DNA from: Candidatus Albibeggiatoa sp. nov. NOAA
Lineage (GTDB): Bacteria > Pseudomonadota > Gammaproteobacteria > Beggiatoales > Beggiatoaceae
NCBI GenBank assembly: GCA_025800385.1
Contig: JAOXRS010000212.1
Location: forward strand, 62,001-126,000
DNA length: 64,000 nucleotides
Reading direction: 5' to 3'
Shown here one piece after another: positions 18,008 to 28,700 of the stretch. The notes below the pieces were generated by a model, which did not search any database, was not told the origin of the DNA, and saw only the letters and a list, made by a program, of their open reading frames with translations. Every line of letters begins with the position of its first letter. Position 1 is the first letter of the stretch. Both the position numbers and the translations under genes were made by a program.

Positions 18008-19183
18008 TTAGCTTCCGCGTGCTTCTAACATTTCAACCGCAGGTAATTTTTTGCCTTCTAAGAATTCTAAGAATGCACCACCACCTGTTGAAATATAAGA
18101 AATTTTATCTTCCACACCATATTTATCAACAGCTGCTAATGTGTCGCCGCCACCCGCAATGGAAAATGCATTACTTTCAGCAATTGCTTCTGCCATGGCT
18201 TTTGTACCATCACCGAATTGATCGAACTCAAACACGCCTACAGGGCCATTCCATACAATTGTGCCTGCATTTTTCAAAATATCACCCAACATCGTTGCAG
18301 TGTCAGGGCCAATATCAAAAATCATATCGTCATCTGCGACTTCACTCACGTTTTTCAATGTTGCAGGTGTAGATTCGCTGAACTCTTTACCCACAACCAC
18401 GTCCGTTGGAACAGGAATACTGCCACCACGGGATTCAGCCGCTGCAGTTAATTTCTGTGCTGTTTCGACTAAATCATTTTCGCATAAGGAATTACCCACG
18501 CCATGACCCACAGACTTGATGAATGTATTTGCGATACCGCCACCAACGATTAACTGGTCAACAACCGTTGATAAAGATTCTAAAACGGTTAATTTAGTTG
18601 ATACTTTAGAGCCTGCTACAATCGCAACCATTGGGCGCGCTGGCTCTTTTAACGCTTTACCCAAAGCATCTAATTCAGCCGCCAATAAAGGGCCTGCACA
18701 TGCAACAGGTGCGAACTGGCCAACACCATGCGTGGATGCTTGTGCGCGGTGCGCTGTACCAAATGCGTCCATCACATAGACATCGCATAAGGCTGCCATT
18801 TGTTTAGACAAAGCTTCGTCATTTTTCTTTTCGCCTTTGTTGAAGCGTACGTTTTCGCACAATACAACTTCACCTTCAGCAACTTCAACGCCGTCTAACC
18901 AATCTTTAACTAAACGCACTTCTTTACCTAACAAACCACCCATGTGATCTGCAACAGGTTGTAATGAGAATTCTTCTGCATACTCGCCTTCAGTTGGACG
19001 ACCTAAGTGTGACATGACCATCACTTTCGCGCCTGCTTCCATGGCATGTTTGATTGTTGGTAAAGATGCAGTAATCCGTTTGTCACTGGTTACTTTACCA
19101 TCTTTGACAGGAACGTTTAGGTCTTCACGGATTAAAACACGTTTACCTTTTAGATCCAAATCAGTCATTTTGATAATTGCCAT
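18008..19183 (-). CDS. pgk: Phosphoglycerate kinase
   Basis: A 391-residue two-domain glycolytic/Calvin-cycle enzyme that interconverts 1,3-bisphosphoglycerate and 3-phosphoglycerate with ADP/ATP. Seen: [15 protein letters not shown] at the N-terminus, the SHLGRPTEG substrate loop, VCENVRF-type [34 protein letters not shown] and the nucleotide-site [13 protein letters not shown] near the C-terminus. AAGGAG lies before the ATG. It is not flanked by other glycolytic genes, though the same enzyme would serve carbon fixation in an autotroph. Confidence 0.98.
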   Translation of the reverse strand: MAIIKMTDLDLKGKRVLIREDLNVPVKDGKVTSDKRITASLPTIKHAMEAGAKVMVMSHLGRPTEGEYAEEFSLQPVADHMGGLLGKEVRLVKDWLDGVEVAEGEVVLCENVRFNKGEKKNDEALSKQMAALCDVYVMDAFGTAHRAQASTHGVGQFAPVACAGPLLAAELDALGKALKEPARPMVAIVAGSKVSTKLTVLESLSTVVDQLIVGGGIANTFIKSVGHGVGNSLCENDLVETAQKLTAAAESRGGSIPVPTDVVVGKEFSESTPATLKNVSEVADDDMIFDIGPDTATMLGDILKNAGTIVWNGPVGVFEFDQFGDGTKAMAEAIAESNAFSIAGGGDTLAAVDKYGVEDKISYISTGGGAFLEFLEGKKLPAVEMLEARGS

Positions 19184-19399
19184 TCAAAACATCTCCTTAT
19201 AGTATTTATTAATAATATTAATAGATTCTGATAGATAGCCCAAACTGGAATGAATCATACCAAAAAAATGGCAAATTGCTAAATAAAATGGGGCTGATCC
19301 TTTTAAATAGAGATGTAATGTTTTGAAGTACAATTATTTTTCATACCACAAAAACATGACGGCTACTTTTGAGACGATAAGCATTTTCTGCATCACTGT

Positions 19400-20353
19400 T
19401 TATTTCAATTCTGCATATTTATAGATAGCCTCAGGGATAAAGATATTAAGCTGTTTTGCGATGACTTCATTGATAATGAAACGAGGCTGATTGGGTAAAT
19501 GTACAGGAATATTTTTAAAAGAGTGGTTTTGTTGGTGTTGGTGTACGATTTGAGCGGCGGCTTTGCCCATTTCTGCGTAATCGGCCACTGTACCGACTAA
19601 TATGCCATGCCTGAGTTGTTTTGGATTTGCACCAATGGTTTTGATATTCAGTGGATGCATTGCCTTAGCGATTTTTTCAGCTTGAGTTGAAATAAAAGTA
19701 TCCATAGGCAAATAAACCGCATCTAACTGCATCTCATTATTTTTTAAAGCTTCAATATATTTTTCTAGTTGATTAGTATTAGGCGGTAAACTCAAATCAA
19801 TTAATTGAAATCCTTGTTTAAGCGCAAGCGTTTGCATTTTTTCTCTTATAATTAATGAGTTTCTTTCACGCGGATTAAAAAATAAACCTAACCTTTCAAA
19901 TTGAAATAACTTTTTAGCATTTTTAAGTTGTAGCTCTAAATCAACCGCAGGGCTTGCACCAGAAATATTGCCCCCTGTATTGTTGATACTATTGACTAAT
20001 TTTGCTTCTTCAGGCGCGACAACAATATTAAATACTTGTGGTACTTGATTTCGTAATAAATTTTTCATCAGCATGGATACGGTTGTACCAAAAGTATAAA
20101 CGTAGTCATATTGATTTAATTCAGGCATGAGATTGTCATAAACGGATAAAACCAGTGTCTTTTTATCTTGTTTGGCATTGATAACTTTATAATTAACTTG
20201 ATAGCCGAGCCTTTCTAATTCGGACTTAAATTGTTGCTCTGCAATGGTTTCACCACGCCACAAAATCAACGCAATTGATAAAGGTTTTGCATGTGCCGTT
20301 GATATAAAAAAACATAAAAAAGATAGAATAAAGACTTGCCTATAATTAAACAT
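19400..20353 (-). CDS. Orphan ABC-transporter-type substrate-binding protein
   Basis: A 317-residue exported protein with signal peptide (FILSFLCFFISTAHA) and the two-lobed fold of the ABC_sub_bind/TrpX family: YVFTFGTTVSMLMKNLL, GGNISGASPAVDLELQL, and VYLPMDTFIS. These proteins bind amino acids or other small ligands in the periplasm, either for an ABC importer or as sensors feeding signalling proteins. No permease or ATPase gene is adjacent. It lies 53 bases after the carbamoyltransferase gene on the same strand with GGAGGGG before its ATG, so they could share a transcript. Confidence 0.85.
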   Translation of the reverse strand: MFNYRQVFILSFLCFFISTAHAKPLSIALILWRGETIAEQQFKSELERLGYQVNYKVINAKQDKKTLVLSVYDNLMPELNQYDYVYTFGTTVSMLMKNLLRNQVPQVFNIVVAPEEAKLVNSINNTGGNISGASPAVDLELQLKNAKKLFQFERLGLFFNPRERNSLIIREKMQTLALKQGFQLIDLSLPPNTNQLEKYIEALKNNEMQLDAVYLPMDTFISTQAEKIAKAMHPLNIKTIGANPKQLRHGILVGTVADYAEMGKAAAQIVHQHQQNHSFKNIPVHLPNQPRFIINEVIAKQLNIFIPEAIYKYAELK

Positions 20354-20406
20354 AGCCCCTCCCCAGTTTCAATTATGAATCAATATAAATATAAGTTAGA
20401 AACTCA

Positions 20407-22239
20407 CTAATCCAACTCAAACTCCTGTTGCCAATGATGATTTTCCTGCCAAGCGGGTTGCTTTGATTTTTCCAACAAATAGTTTTCCAGTATTAAATAA
20501 TCCATTTCCGTACGCATGAAGCACTGATAAGCCTGTTGTGGCGTATGTACGATGGGTTCACCACGGACATTAAATGATGTATTCACCAAAACAGGACAAC
20601 CTGTGAGCTTGTCGAAAGCCGTCAATAATTGGTGATAACGTGGATTGGTTTCTTGATGTACTGTTTGAATCCTTGCCGAATAATCTAAATGCGTAATGGC
20701 TGGTAACTGAGAACGTGGAATATTCAGTTTTTCAATTCCAAATAACTGTTGCTGTTCATCTGTCATTGGAATCCGATATTCAGGCTTGATATTTGCCACT
20801 AGTAACATATAAGGGCTTGAATCATTTATATCGAAATAATCGCTGACCCGCTCCGCTAATATAGACGGGGCAAAAGGTCGAAATGATTCACGATATTTGA
20901 TTTTTAAATTCATCACCGACTGCATTTTTTCACTACGTGGATCGCCTAAAATCGAACGCACCCCTAATGCTCTAGGGCCAAACTCCATACGCCCTTGAAA
21001 CCAACCAATGACCTTTTCTTGTGCTAATAAATCCGCTGCTTGTGGCATGAGTTCCGCGTCAGGTAAATAGGTATATTCTGCATTGACTGAATCTAAATAA
21101 GCTTTAATTTCATCATTGCTGAATTTTGTGCCCAAATAACCACCTTGCATTGCATCATTTTGCGACGTTTGCCGCGGATTATCTAGGTATTCATACCACG
21201 TTGTTAACGCTGCACCCAATGCGCCACCTGCATCTCCTGCAGCAGGTTGAATCCAAATATTATCAAATACTTGTTCTTTTAACAGCTTGCCATTGGCGAC
21301 ACAGTTTAACGCGACACCGCCCGCCAAACATAAATTATTCACATCCAATTCTTTACGCACAGTTCGCGCCAACTTTAATACAATATCCTCAGTAACCACT
21401 TGAATTGAGCTAGCAATATCCATTTCTCGTTGCGTGATTTCGGACTCAGACTGTCGCGCTGCACCATCAAACAAATCAGCAAAAGCACTGTTAGTCATGG
21501 TTAAACCTACGGGATAGTTGAAATAGCACATATTGAGTCGAAACGTGCCATCAGGCTTAACGTCAACCAGATTGTCTAAAATAGTTTGTACATATTTCGG
21601 TTCACCATAAGGCGCAAGTCCCATTAATTTGTACTCACCAGAGTTGACTTTAAAGCCCGTAAAATAAGTAAAAGCGGAATATAAAAGCCCCAATGAATGC
21701 GGAAAATCAATTTCCCATTGTGGGGTGAGTGTATTGTTTTCTCCAAGCCAAACCGACGTTGTTGCCCATTCTCCAACGCCGTCTAAACACATCACTGCAG
21801 CTTTATCAAATGGGCTGGGAAAATATGCAGCGGCGGCATGGCTTTGATGATGTTCTGTAAATAATAGTGGTGGCGTGGTTTTGCTATTGGCGAAGGCTTT
21901 TAGCTCTTTTTGTAATACAGTTTTTAAATATAGCTTTTCTTTCAACCACACAGGCATAGCTTGTAAAAAAGAACGAAATCCGCGTGGTGCATAAGCTAAA
22001 TAGGTTTCGAGTAAACGTTCAAATTTAACTAAAGGCTTATCATAAAACACCACATAATCGACCGCTTTTAAGTCTATTTTCCCTGCCTGCAAACAATAGT
22101 TGAGTGCATTTTTGGGGAAGCTGGCATCATGTTTTTTACGGGTAAAACGTTCTTCTTGTGCGGCTGCAACAATATTTCCATCACATACCAAGGCTACAGC
22201 ACTGTCATGGTAATAGGCTGAAATTCCGATAATATTCAT
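20407..22239 (-). CDS. NodU/CmcH-family carbamoyltransferase
   Basis: A 610-residue enzyme that transfers a carbamoyl group from carbamoyl phosphate to a hydroxyl group of a sugar or secondary metabolite. The N-terminal Kae1-like domain shows GISAYYHDSAVAL, AAQEERFTRKKHD, the metal-site EHHQSHAAAAYF and CLDGVGEW. The C-terminal carbamoyl-phosphate domain has WFQGRMEFGPRALG-RSIL and NTSFNVRGEPIV. It is a close match to the common bacterial family that modifies surface sugars or lipids. No glycosyltransferases are nearby, so its acceptor is unknown. Confidence 0.92.
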   Translation of the reverse strand: MNIIGISAYYHDSAVALVCDGNIVAAAQEERFTRKKHDASFPKNALNYCLQAGKIDLKAVDYVVFYDKPLVKFERLLETYLAYAPRGFRSFLQAMPVWLKEKLYLKTVLQKELKAFANSKTTPPLLFTEHHQSHAAAAYFPSPFDKAAVMCLDGVGEWATTSVWLGENNTLTPQWEIDFPHSLGLLYSAFTYFTGFKVNSGEYKLMGLAPYGEPKYVQTILDNLVDVKPDGTFRLNMCYFNYPVGLTMTNSAFADLFDGAARQSESEITQREMDIASSIQVVTEDIVLKLARTVRKELDVNNLCLAGGVALNCVANGKLLKEQVFDNIWIQPAAGDAGGALGAALTTWYEYLDNPRQTSQNDAMQGGYLGTKFSNDEIKAYLDSVNAEYTYLPDAELMPQAADLLAQEKVIGWFQGRMEFGPRALGVRSILGDPRSEKMQSVMNLKIKYRESFRPFAPSILAERVSDYFDINDSSPYMLLVANIKPEYRIPMTDEQQQLFGIEKLNIPRSQLPAITHLDYSARIQTVHQETNPRYHQLLTAFDKLTGCPVLVNTSFNVRGEPIVHTPQQAYQCFMRTEMDYLILENYLLEKSKQPAWQENHHWQQEFELD

Positions 22240-22358
22240 AGCTATTTACGTCTTCAGTGTCTCAGCTATCTTGTGCTTTGCTTGCTTCAAAATAAACTCT
22301 GACAACAATTGTTATATAATAAACCCATTGTACGCTAAGTTTTTTTCTATTCAATATC

Positions 22359-23045
22359 ATGACTGACATCGTTGCCAATCTCAAAAAAATCCAGCAAGAC
22401 ATTCATCACTGTGCTCAAATAGTTGAACGTCGTTCTAATGAAATTCTGTTGCTTGCAGTCAGTAAAACCCATCCTGTGGAAAAAATTATACAAGCTTATG
22501 AGCAGGGACAACGGCAGTTTGGTGAGAATTATTTACAGCACGCTATACCCAAAATCATTGAGCTAAATCAACTGAATATTGAGTGGCATTTTATTGGTAA
22601 GATTCAAAGTAATAAAACCCGTTTGATTGCAGAGCATTTTGCGTGGGTGCAAACCTTGGAAAGTGAGAAACATGCTCAACGTCTCAATCAACAACGTCCA
22701 ACTGATTTGCCGCCGTTAAATATATGTATCCAAGTTAATATCAATGAAGAGCCGCAAAAGGCAGGGGTTTTATTACAAGACGTACAAGCCTTAGCTGAAG
22801 TGATTCAAGCATTACCCCATTTAAATTTAAGAGGCTTAATGGCGATTCCTGCGGCGCGTCAAAGTGTTCAGCAGCAAAATTATACGTTTAATTTATTGTT
22901 ACAAGCTTATCGCAATTTAAAAGCACAGTTTCCACAAGTTGATACACTTTCTATGGGTATGACAAGTGACATGCAGGCAGCAATCGCACACGGCTCAACG
23001 ATGGTGCGGATTGGTACGGGTATTTTTGGAGCTAGAGAATCTTAA
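22359..23045 (+). CDS. yggS: YggS-type pyridoxal-phosphate homeostasis protein
   Basis: A 228-residue PLP-binding single-domain alanine-racemase-fold protein of the YggS/PROSC family, which buffers PLP and keeps amino-acid pools balanced. The PLP lysine is in LLAVSKTHP; FGENYLQ, WHFIGKIQSNK and the phosphate-binding LSMGMTSDMQAAI-HGSTMVRIGTGIFG are all present. The ATG follows a TATAAT-like element at 22315-22320. Transcription is divergent from the carbamoyltransferase gene. In many gammaproteobacteria yggS lies near pilT or proC; that linkage is absent here. Confidence 0.96.
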   Translation: MTDIVANLKKIQQDIHHCAQIVERRSNEILLLAVSKTHPVEKIIQAYEQGQRQFGENYLQHAIPKIIELNQLNIEWHFIGKIQSNKTRLIAEHFAWVQTLESEKHAQRLNQQRPTDLPPLNICIQVNINEEPQKAGVLLQDVQALAEVIQALPHLNLRGLMAIPAARQSVQQQNYTFNLLLQAYRNLKAQFPQVDTLSMGMTSDMQAAIAHGSTMVRIGTGIFGARES

Positions 23046-23162
23046 TTTTTTATTTCAGCAGGTTATTTTTGCCCAGTCACTTATAAAGCGATTTTTTATC
23101 ATCGGGAATTGCTATAAAACTATGTTAAAATAGATATTTGTAGATTAGAGTTTAAGTAAACC

Positions 23163-23450
23163 ATGCCTTTAAATAGTCAACAGATTCGCAAGCTACGTGC
23201 ATTAGCACATCACTTAAAACCTGTCATTATGGTAGGTGATAAAGGAATCACTGAAAATTTACTCAAAGAATTAGATCGTGCATTGGAAACTCATGAGTTG
23301 TTAAAAGTTACCATTGCAGGTGCTGATAAGGCTGGCAGATTAGAAATGACCCAAGCATTATGCGAAGCAAGTCAAGCGGAAGTTGTGCAAACTATTGGGC
23401 GAATTAGTATTTTATATCGTAAGAGCAAAGAGCCTAAAATTCGGGTTTAA
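23163..23450 (+). CDS. yhbY: CRM-domain ribosome-assembly RNA-binding protein YhbY
   Basis: A 95-residue single CRM-domain protein that associates with pre-50S ribosomal particles. The GxxG RNA-binding loop lies in VMVGDKGITENL, and the C-terminal GRISILYRKSKEP is typical. Length matches the family. In Escherichia coli it lies near ftsH; here it follows yggS by 117 bases and precedes the degenerate P-type ATPase gene after a 246-base gap. Confidence 0.95.
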   Translation: MPLNSQQIRKLRALAHHLKPVIMVGDKGITENLLKELDRALETHELLKVTIAGADKAGRLEMTQALCEASQAEVVQTIGRISILYRKSKEPKIRV

Positions 23451-23696
23451 TAATTATTGCTCGTGTTTTCTCATCATGCTTGTTGCATTTAATCGAGCAA
23501 TTTTAGCTTGGGAACAAGATGATGAGCATACGGCTTTTGAGTTATTTTAATAAACAGCAATATTACTTACCAATAAAACTCCTGACCAAACCATTCATAT
23601 CCAACCAAAACAGAAGTACAAATGACTTTGAAAAACACTACATAAAATGACACAATAGACCTGAAATCTAATGCTCTTACGCATGGAGGAAGGGCG

Positions 23697-25661
23697 ATGT
23701 TATTAAGTGTAGGTGTATTAGCAGGAACATATGCGGGTTTTCGCTTGTATGAATTTATCAAAAAGAAGCCAACTGCAATTAAACAAACAACACATACACC
23801 AAACCTACCAGTAGAAACAAAGCCGACACAATCGCAGTTAAAACGCTATTATAGTCTGAGCATTACCAGTGTAGGTCTTGCACTGATTTCCCCTGTTCTA
23901 CCCGCGGCAAACTTACTCAACATCGGTATTATCAGCTATTTGAGCATTCCCATTTTTAAACGCGCCGAACAACTCCTCATCCAAAAGCGCAAAGTCGGTA
24001 ATGATGCACTCCTTGTCTTATTTACAGTAGCCGCTTTAGCAATTGGTGAATTCGTTGCCGTTGGCCTAACATTTCTATTTTATTATTTCGGCAGTCGTTT
24101 AATTGATAATGTTAATAATTACTCCCATAAAAATGCCACGAAAATTCTCGATCAACTCCCTGATACAGTATGGGTGCTGCGCCAAAACGTTGAAATGGAA
24201 ATTAAAACCAATCAACTAAAAACAGGCGATATTGCTATTATTGATGCGGGTCATATGATTCCCGTTGATGGAACAATTTCACAAGGTGTGGCACTTATAA
24301 ATCAACAGGCAGTAACAGGCGAAACCCAAGCCATAGAAAAATGTGTAGGCGATAGCGTCTTTGCTTATACCACTGTTACCCAAGGCAAAATTTATATTAA
24401 AGTCGAAGCCGTCGGCAAAAAAACCTTATTTGCAGAAGTTACCGAGTTATTACAAAAAAATGCCCAACACCAAAGCCAGCTACAATTGCGCGCGGATGAA
24501 TGGGCGGACAAATCTGCATTAATTTTCTTGGGTTTATACGGCGTAACTTTTGTGACCTTTGGTGCGTATCAAGGACTGGTTGTATTGACAGGTAAATTCG
24601 GTGATCGTTTGCGAGCCGTCGCACCATTGAGCACATTTAACTATTTAGAAATCGCTTACCATCATAGTATTTTGATTAAAGATGGCGGCGCACTAGAAAA
24701 TCTTCGGCATGTTGATACCTTAGTGTTTGATGTGATGAGTTTTATTGAATTTACTCGGGTAAAACGTATTGTCACCAAACCAGAATATGAAGAGGAAGAT
24801 ATTCTACGTTACGCAGCACTTGCAGGCCGAAAAATGACCCATCCCGCTGCCCATTTCATCTTAACTGAAGCCCAAAAAGCAGGGATTGATATTCCTGATG
24901 TGGACGATAAACACTACCAACTGAAACGTGGTTTAATCATTCAATATCAAGACAGTGAGCTGTTGATTGGTAATATTCACTTTATGAATCAGCAAGGTAT
25001 TGATTTAAATATTGAAGTCGAACGCTTAATTTATGAATGCAAAACCCCTCATTATGCGATTGTATTTGTGGCCTTAAATCAGGACTTAATCGGCGCAATT
25101 GAATTAGAAGTAGAATTCTATCCGCAACGCTTACAGCTGACTCAATATTTCCAAAAATATCAAGTTGTGCTGGTTTCAGAAGAAAATCAAACTTTCACCC
25201 AACGTTTTTGTGCAGAATTGAATATTGAAGATTATCATCATGATACCTTACCAGAACATAAGGCTACGATTGTGCGACAGTTGCAATCCCAAGGTTTAGA
25301 GGTATGTTATGTAGGCGATGGCTTGCGAGATAAATTTGCAATGGAAGCTGCATCTGTCTCGGTTTCAATGCGTGGGGCAGCCTCGATGATTCATGATAAT
25401 GCCCAGATTATTTTGCTAGATAATTCCTTGTCACAATTTACCCGTTTATTTGATATTTCGAAGCAATTAGCAGGTAATTTGCGCAGCTCATTAGCGTTAA
25501 CTGTTGCGCCTACATTTATCAGTATTTTTGGCGGCTTATTCTTTGGCCTAACGGTGACAGCAGCGGTGGTGATAAAAACCTTGTCTTTCTTGCTTGCTGT
25601 GGCAAATGCCAGTTTACCGCTATATCAAATTCAGCACGAAGAAAAACAGACTGACGATTAA
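23697..25661 (+). CDS. Catalytically inactive P1B-type ATPase homologue
   Basis: A 654-residue protein laid out like a heavy-metal P-type ATPase: N-terminal helices, an actuator domain with TGDIAIIDAGHMIPVDG and an intact TGE (residue 208), a helix pair, an HP-type nucleotide-domain motif (THPAA, residue 381) and a GDG phosphorylation-domain motif (residue 540). The defining residues are gone: DKTGT is replaced by DVMSF (residue 345), the metal-site CPC by VAPL, TGD by VSEEN, and GDGxND by GDGLRD. It cannot cycle through the usual phosphoenzyme. GGAGGAAGGG precedes the ATG, and the frame is open over its full length, so it is a maintained pseudoenzyme, not debris. Its role is unknown; regulation, scaffolding or metal sensing are possible. 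Confidence 0.85.
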   Translation: MLLSVGVLAGTYAGFRLYEFIKKKPTAIKQTTHTPNLPVETKPTQSQLKRYYSLSITSVGLALISPVLPAANLLNIGIISYLSIPIFKRAEQLLIQKRKVGNDALLVLFTVAALAIGEFVAVGLTFLFYYFGSRLIDNVNNYSHKNATKILDQLPDTVWVLRQNVEMEIKTNQLKTGDIAIIDAGHMIPVDGTISQGVALINQQAVTGETQAIEKCVGDSVFAYTTVTQGKIYIKVEAVGKKTLFAEVTELLQKNAQHQSQLQLRADEWADKSALIFLGLYGVTFVTFGAYQGLVVLTGKFGDRLRAVAPLSTFNYLEIAYHHSILIKDGGALENLRHVDTLVFDVMSFIEFTRVKRIVTKPEYEEEDILRYAALAGRKMTHPAAHFILTEAQKAGIDIPDVDDKHYQLKRGLIIQYQDSELLIGNIHFMNQQGIDLNIEVERLIYECKTPHYAIVFVALNQDLIGAIELEVEFYPQRLQLTQYFQKYQVVLVSEENQTFTQRFCAELNIEDYHHDTLPEHKATIVRQLQSQGLEVCYVGDGLRDKFAMEAASVSVSMRGAASMIHDNAQIILLDNSLSQFTRLFDISKQLAGNLRSSLALTVAPTFISIFGGLFFGLTVTAAVVIKTLSFLLAVANASLPLYQIQHEEKQTDD

Positions 25662-25667
25662 GTGAGT

Positions 25668-25700
25668 CGGAGTCAAAACCTATTCATGGCTGAGACTCCG
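25668..25700. terminator. Hairpin between convergent pseudo-ATPase and hybrid kinase genes
   Basis: Seven-base arms CGGAGTC and GACTCCG with a 19-base loop occupy almost the whole 44-base gap between the two convergent genes. There is no T-run on either side, so it is a weak bidirectional terminator candidate. Confidence 0.5.
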
Positions 25701-25705
25701 TTGTA

Positions 25706-28700
25706 TCACTGTATATCACCCATATACGCGGCCAAACGTACAGCGAATGTCGACCCTTTGCCTAATTGACTGGTGACTTTAATTTCACCTCCCATCATAC
25801 GACAAAAGTGATGACTAATTGTCAAACCCAAACCTGTACCACCATATTGGCGTGTGGTGGAATTATCAAGTTGATTAAACGCCTCAAATGCATGTCTCAC
25901 CTGATCTTCATCCATACCAATACCTGTATCTTTCACCTCAAAGTAAATCCAATCAGAACGACTATTACCTTCCTTTGGATAAGCACGTTGACGTTTAATA
26001 TAAAACCACACCTTGCCATTTTGGGTAAATTTCAGGGCATTACTGAGTAAATTTAACAAAATCTGTTGTAATTTGATTTGATCGGCGTGCATCATGCCTA
26101 AATCTTTTTCGCACGTCACTAATAATTCATTATTTAAGGTACTGGGTTGAATCACCGTCACCACATCATTTACCAACTGCTCAATATTGAAGTTGGTCAA
26201 GCTTAAACCCATTTTATCCGCTTCAATTTTAGAAATATCCAACACATTGCTGATAATCTCTAATAATTGCTTGCCTGCGGTTTGAATTCTATCTAAGTCG
26301 GGCAGAATATCTTGATAGCCCATATCTTGTGCATCTTCATGAATTAAATCAGCATAACCCAAAATTGCATTCAATGGTGTGCGCAACTCATGACTCATAT
26401 TCATCAAAAAGGCACTTTTAGCTTTATTGGCGGTTTCTGCTTCTTCTCGTGCAGCCTGCAATTTTTTATAAAATAATGCATTATCTAAAGAAATTGCCAT
26501 TTGACTAGAAAGCAAACGTAAAATATTCAGGCTTTCAGCAGTAAATGCGCGAGTCATCAAATTATTTTCTAAATATAATAAGCCAACCAAACGCCCTTGA
26601 TTGATTAATGGATGCACTAAAATCGATTGGGGTCGATGATGTAAAATATACGCATCACCATTAAAACGCTGATCTTTCATCGCACTATCCAGTACTAGAT
26701 GATTTTTTGTCCGTAGCACATATTGGATTAAGCTTACAGGCAACGAAGCATTTTCAGTTTGTTGGGTTAAATCAATTGTTGCTGTCTGATGAATTAATTG
26801 CGGATCATTGGTATTTTGGCCTGTGCGAATTTCGGCTTCAATACTCATCTGTTCATTTTGGCGTAAAATCAATACACCACGTTGTGCTCCCATATTTTCC
26901 ATCACAATTTTTAACAATCGCTCGGTTAGCTTGTCTAATACAATCTCGCTGGAAATGGTTTGTGAGGCTTTCATCACACTGAGCAAATCAAAATTACTCA
27001 TGCCTTGCAAAGTGGCTGCGGAAGTTTTAGTTGAAAGTGAAGCGGTTTTAGAAATGCTTTCAGGTGGCTTAGGTCTATGTGCAAGATAAGGATGTTTAAC
27101 TTCTAGCTCTTTGACTTTTAGCGTCGCTCCCCAATGACGATAAGCATAATGTGCATCGGTAAAATACACTTGCGCAACTTTTTGAATCCCAAGGCTGGCA
27201 TAAAATTCAGCAGCAAGTTCATTGGCTAACGCTTCTTCTTGTAGAAAACCTTGCTGTTTTGCACCATGAATTGCTTGCTCATAGGCCGCCATGGCTTGGT
27301 GGACTTTACCCGTTAATCGTGCTTGTTCTGCACTAATTAAATCATATTTATGTTGGTAATTAGCTGGCGCGTGACTGACCCAAATTTGTAATTGTGTTTG
27401 ATTTTGCTGTAATTGGCTTAAATAGCGTTTTTTAGTCTCTTTATCAGCTTGCTCGTAATTAGCCAATATAATCAAAGAATAGAAAAATTTATACGTTGTA
27501 TAATGTAAAAAAGCATTGCCTCCCATAATATGCCTTTCTGCTAATTCAGCATTGACTAAAGCCTCAGTAGGTTTCCGCATAATATAGCAAAGTAAAGCTT
27601 TAGCAAAATAGAAAGCAAATAAGGGTAAAATATTATTTTGTTTTTCTAATTGAGAAACCAGCCCAGTTTCATCAAAAAACGTGCCTTTCAAACTAAATGG
27701 ATCAACAGTTTTTGTTTGCAAATTATCAAACAGCTGTAGCCAAACTTGCATATAATAAGATTGATATTGTTGACTAAATTTCTGCATTACCTCTAAAGCC
27801 ACTTTACCTTCTTCAGTCACTTTGTTTAAACGTTCTCCAATAAGGAACTGATAGGTATTACGAAACATTGACGCGTAACAAGCATATTCAATATCACCTG
27901 TTTTCATCCCGTTTTTCATGGCAATTTTCAGTGGATCAATGGTATTTCGAGCAGGTTCTTTACAATGTCTTGCACATACATTCACTAACATCAATACTTT
28001 GGCTGTGAAATCTTTATTGTTATATTTGTCTAATACATTTAAAGCTAATTTGCCAAATTGGTAGCCTGCATCAATATCATTTAAAATACCGCATAAAATC
28101 ATACTGTACGATGCATAAGCGTAAGCGGATAAATCACTATTTCCATATTCAACACTCAATCTAACCTGTTGATAACAAATGATTGGGTACAGTTTAGGAG
28201 CAGCTAAATAAGAAGGTGCAGACATGCTAACCAAAATACGTAAAGCTGCTTGTTTATGCTTATCACGCATTTTGGGTAATTGTGCTAAATCATCAATACC
28301 ACGATTTTGCATCAACTGGCGTAATTCTATAAATAAGGCTTGTAAATCTGCATTTTCATCAGGTGGCGCAATATTTAGTAATTTTAAAACTTCCGAACCA
28401 ATTTCTAATGCTTTGTGCATTTTGTTTTGAGAAGCGTAGTATAAAATTTTTAGCTCATAGGCTTTCACTTGATCTAGTAAGCTATTGGCTTGCAGCATTA
28501 CATGTTGGAATAATTGCTCAGCCCGCTCTACTTCTGCATTTAAATACGCGACATCCATCGTGTGAATATAAAGTGATAAACTCAAATGGTATTGGCGTTG
28601 CCAACTGTTTTGTGGCAGTAATGATAAAGCGGTATTAAAATAATTTGCAGCAGATTCGTAAGCACTACTGGCTTTAGCCTTTTTGCCGACAGACAAATTA

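Noticed and set aside
18004..18506. Several open frames on the plus strand opposite pgk
   Set aside because: They are antisense shadows of a clearly coding pgk gene with no ribosome sites or protein features.
23476..23550. 24-codon frame MLVAFNRAILAWEQDDEH...
   Set aside because: It lies in a region with imperfect inverted repeats, has no ribosome site and no match I recognise. It may be a gene remnant but cannot be supported.
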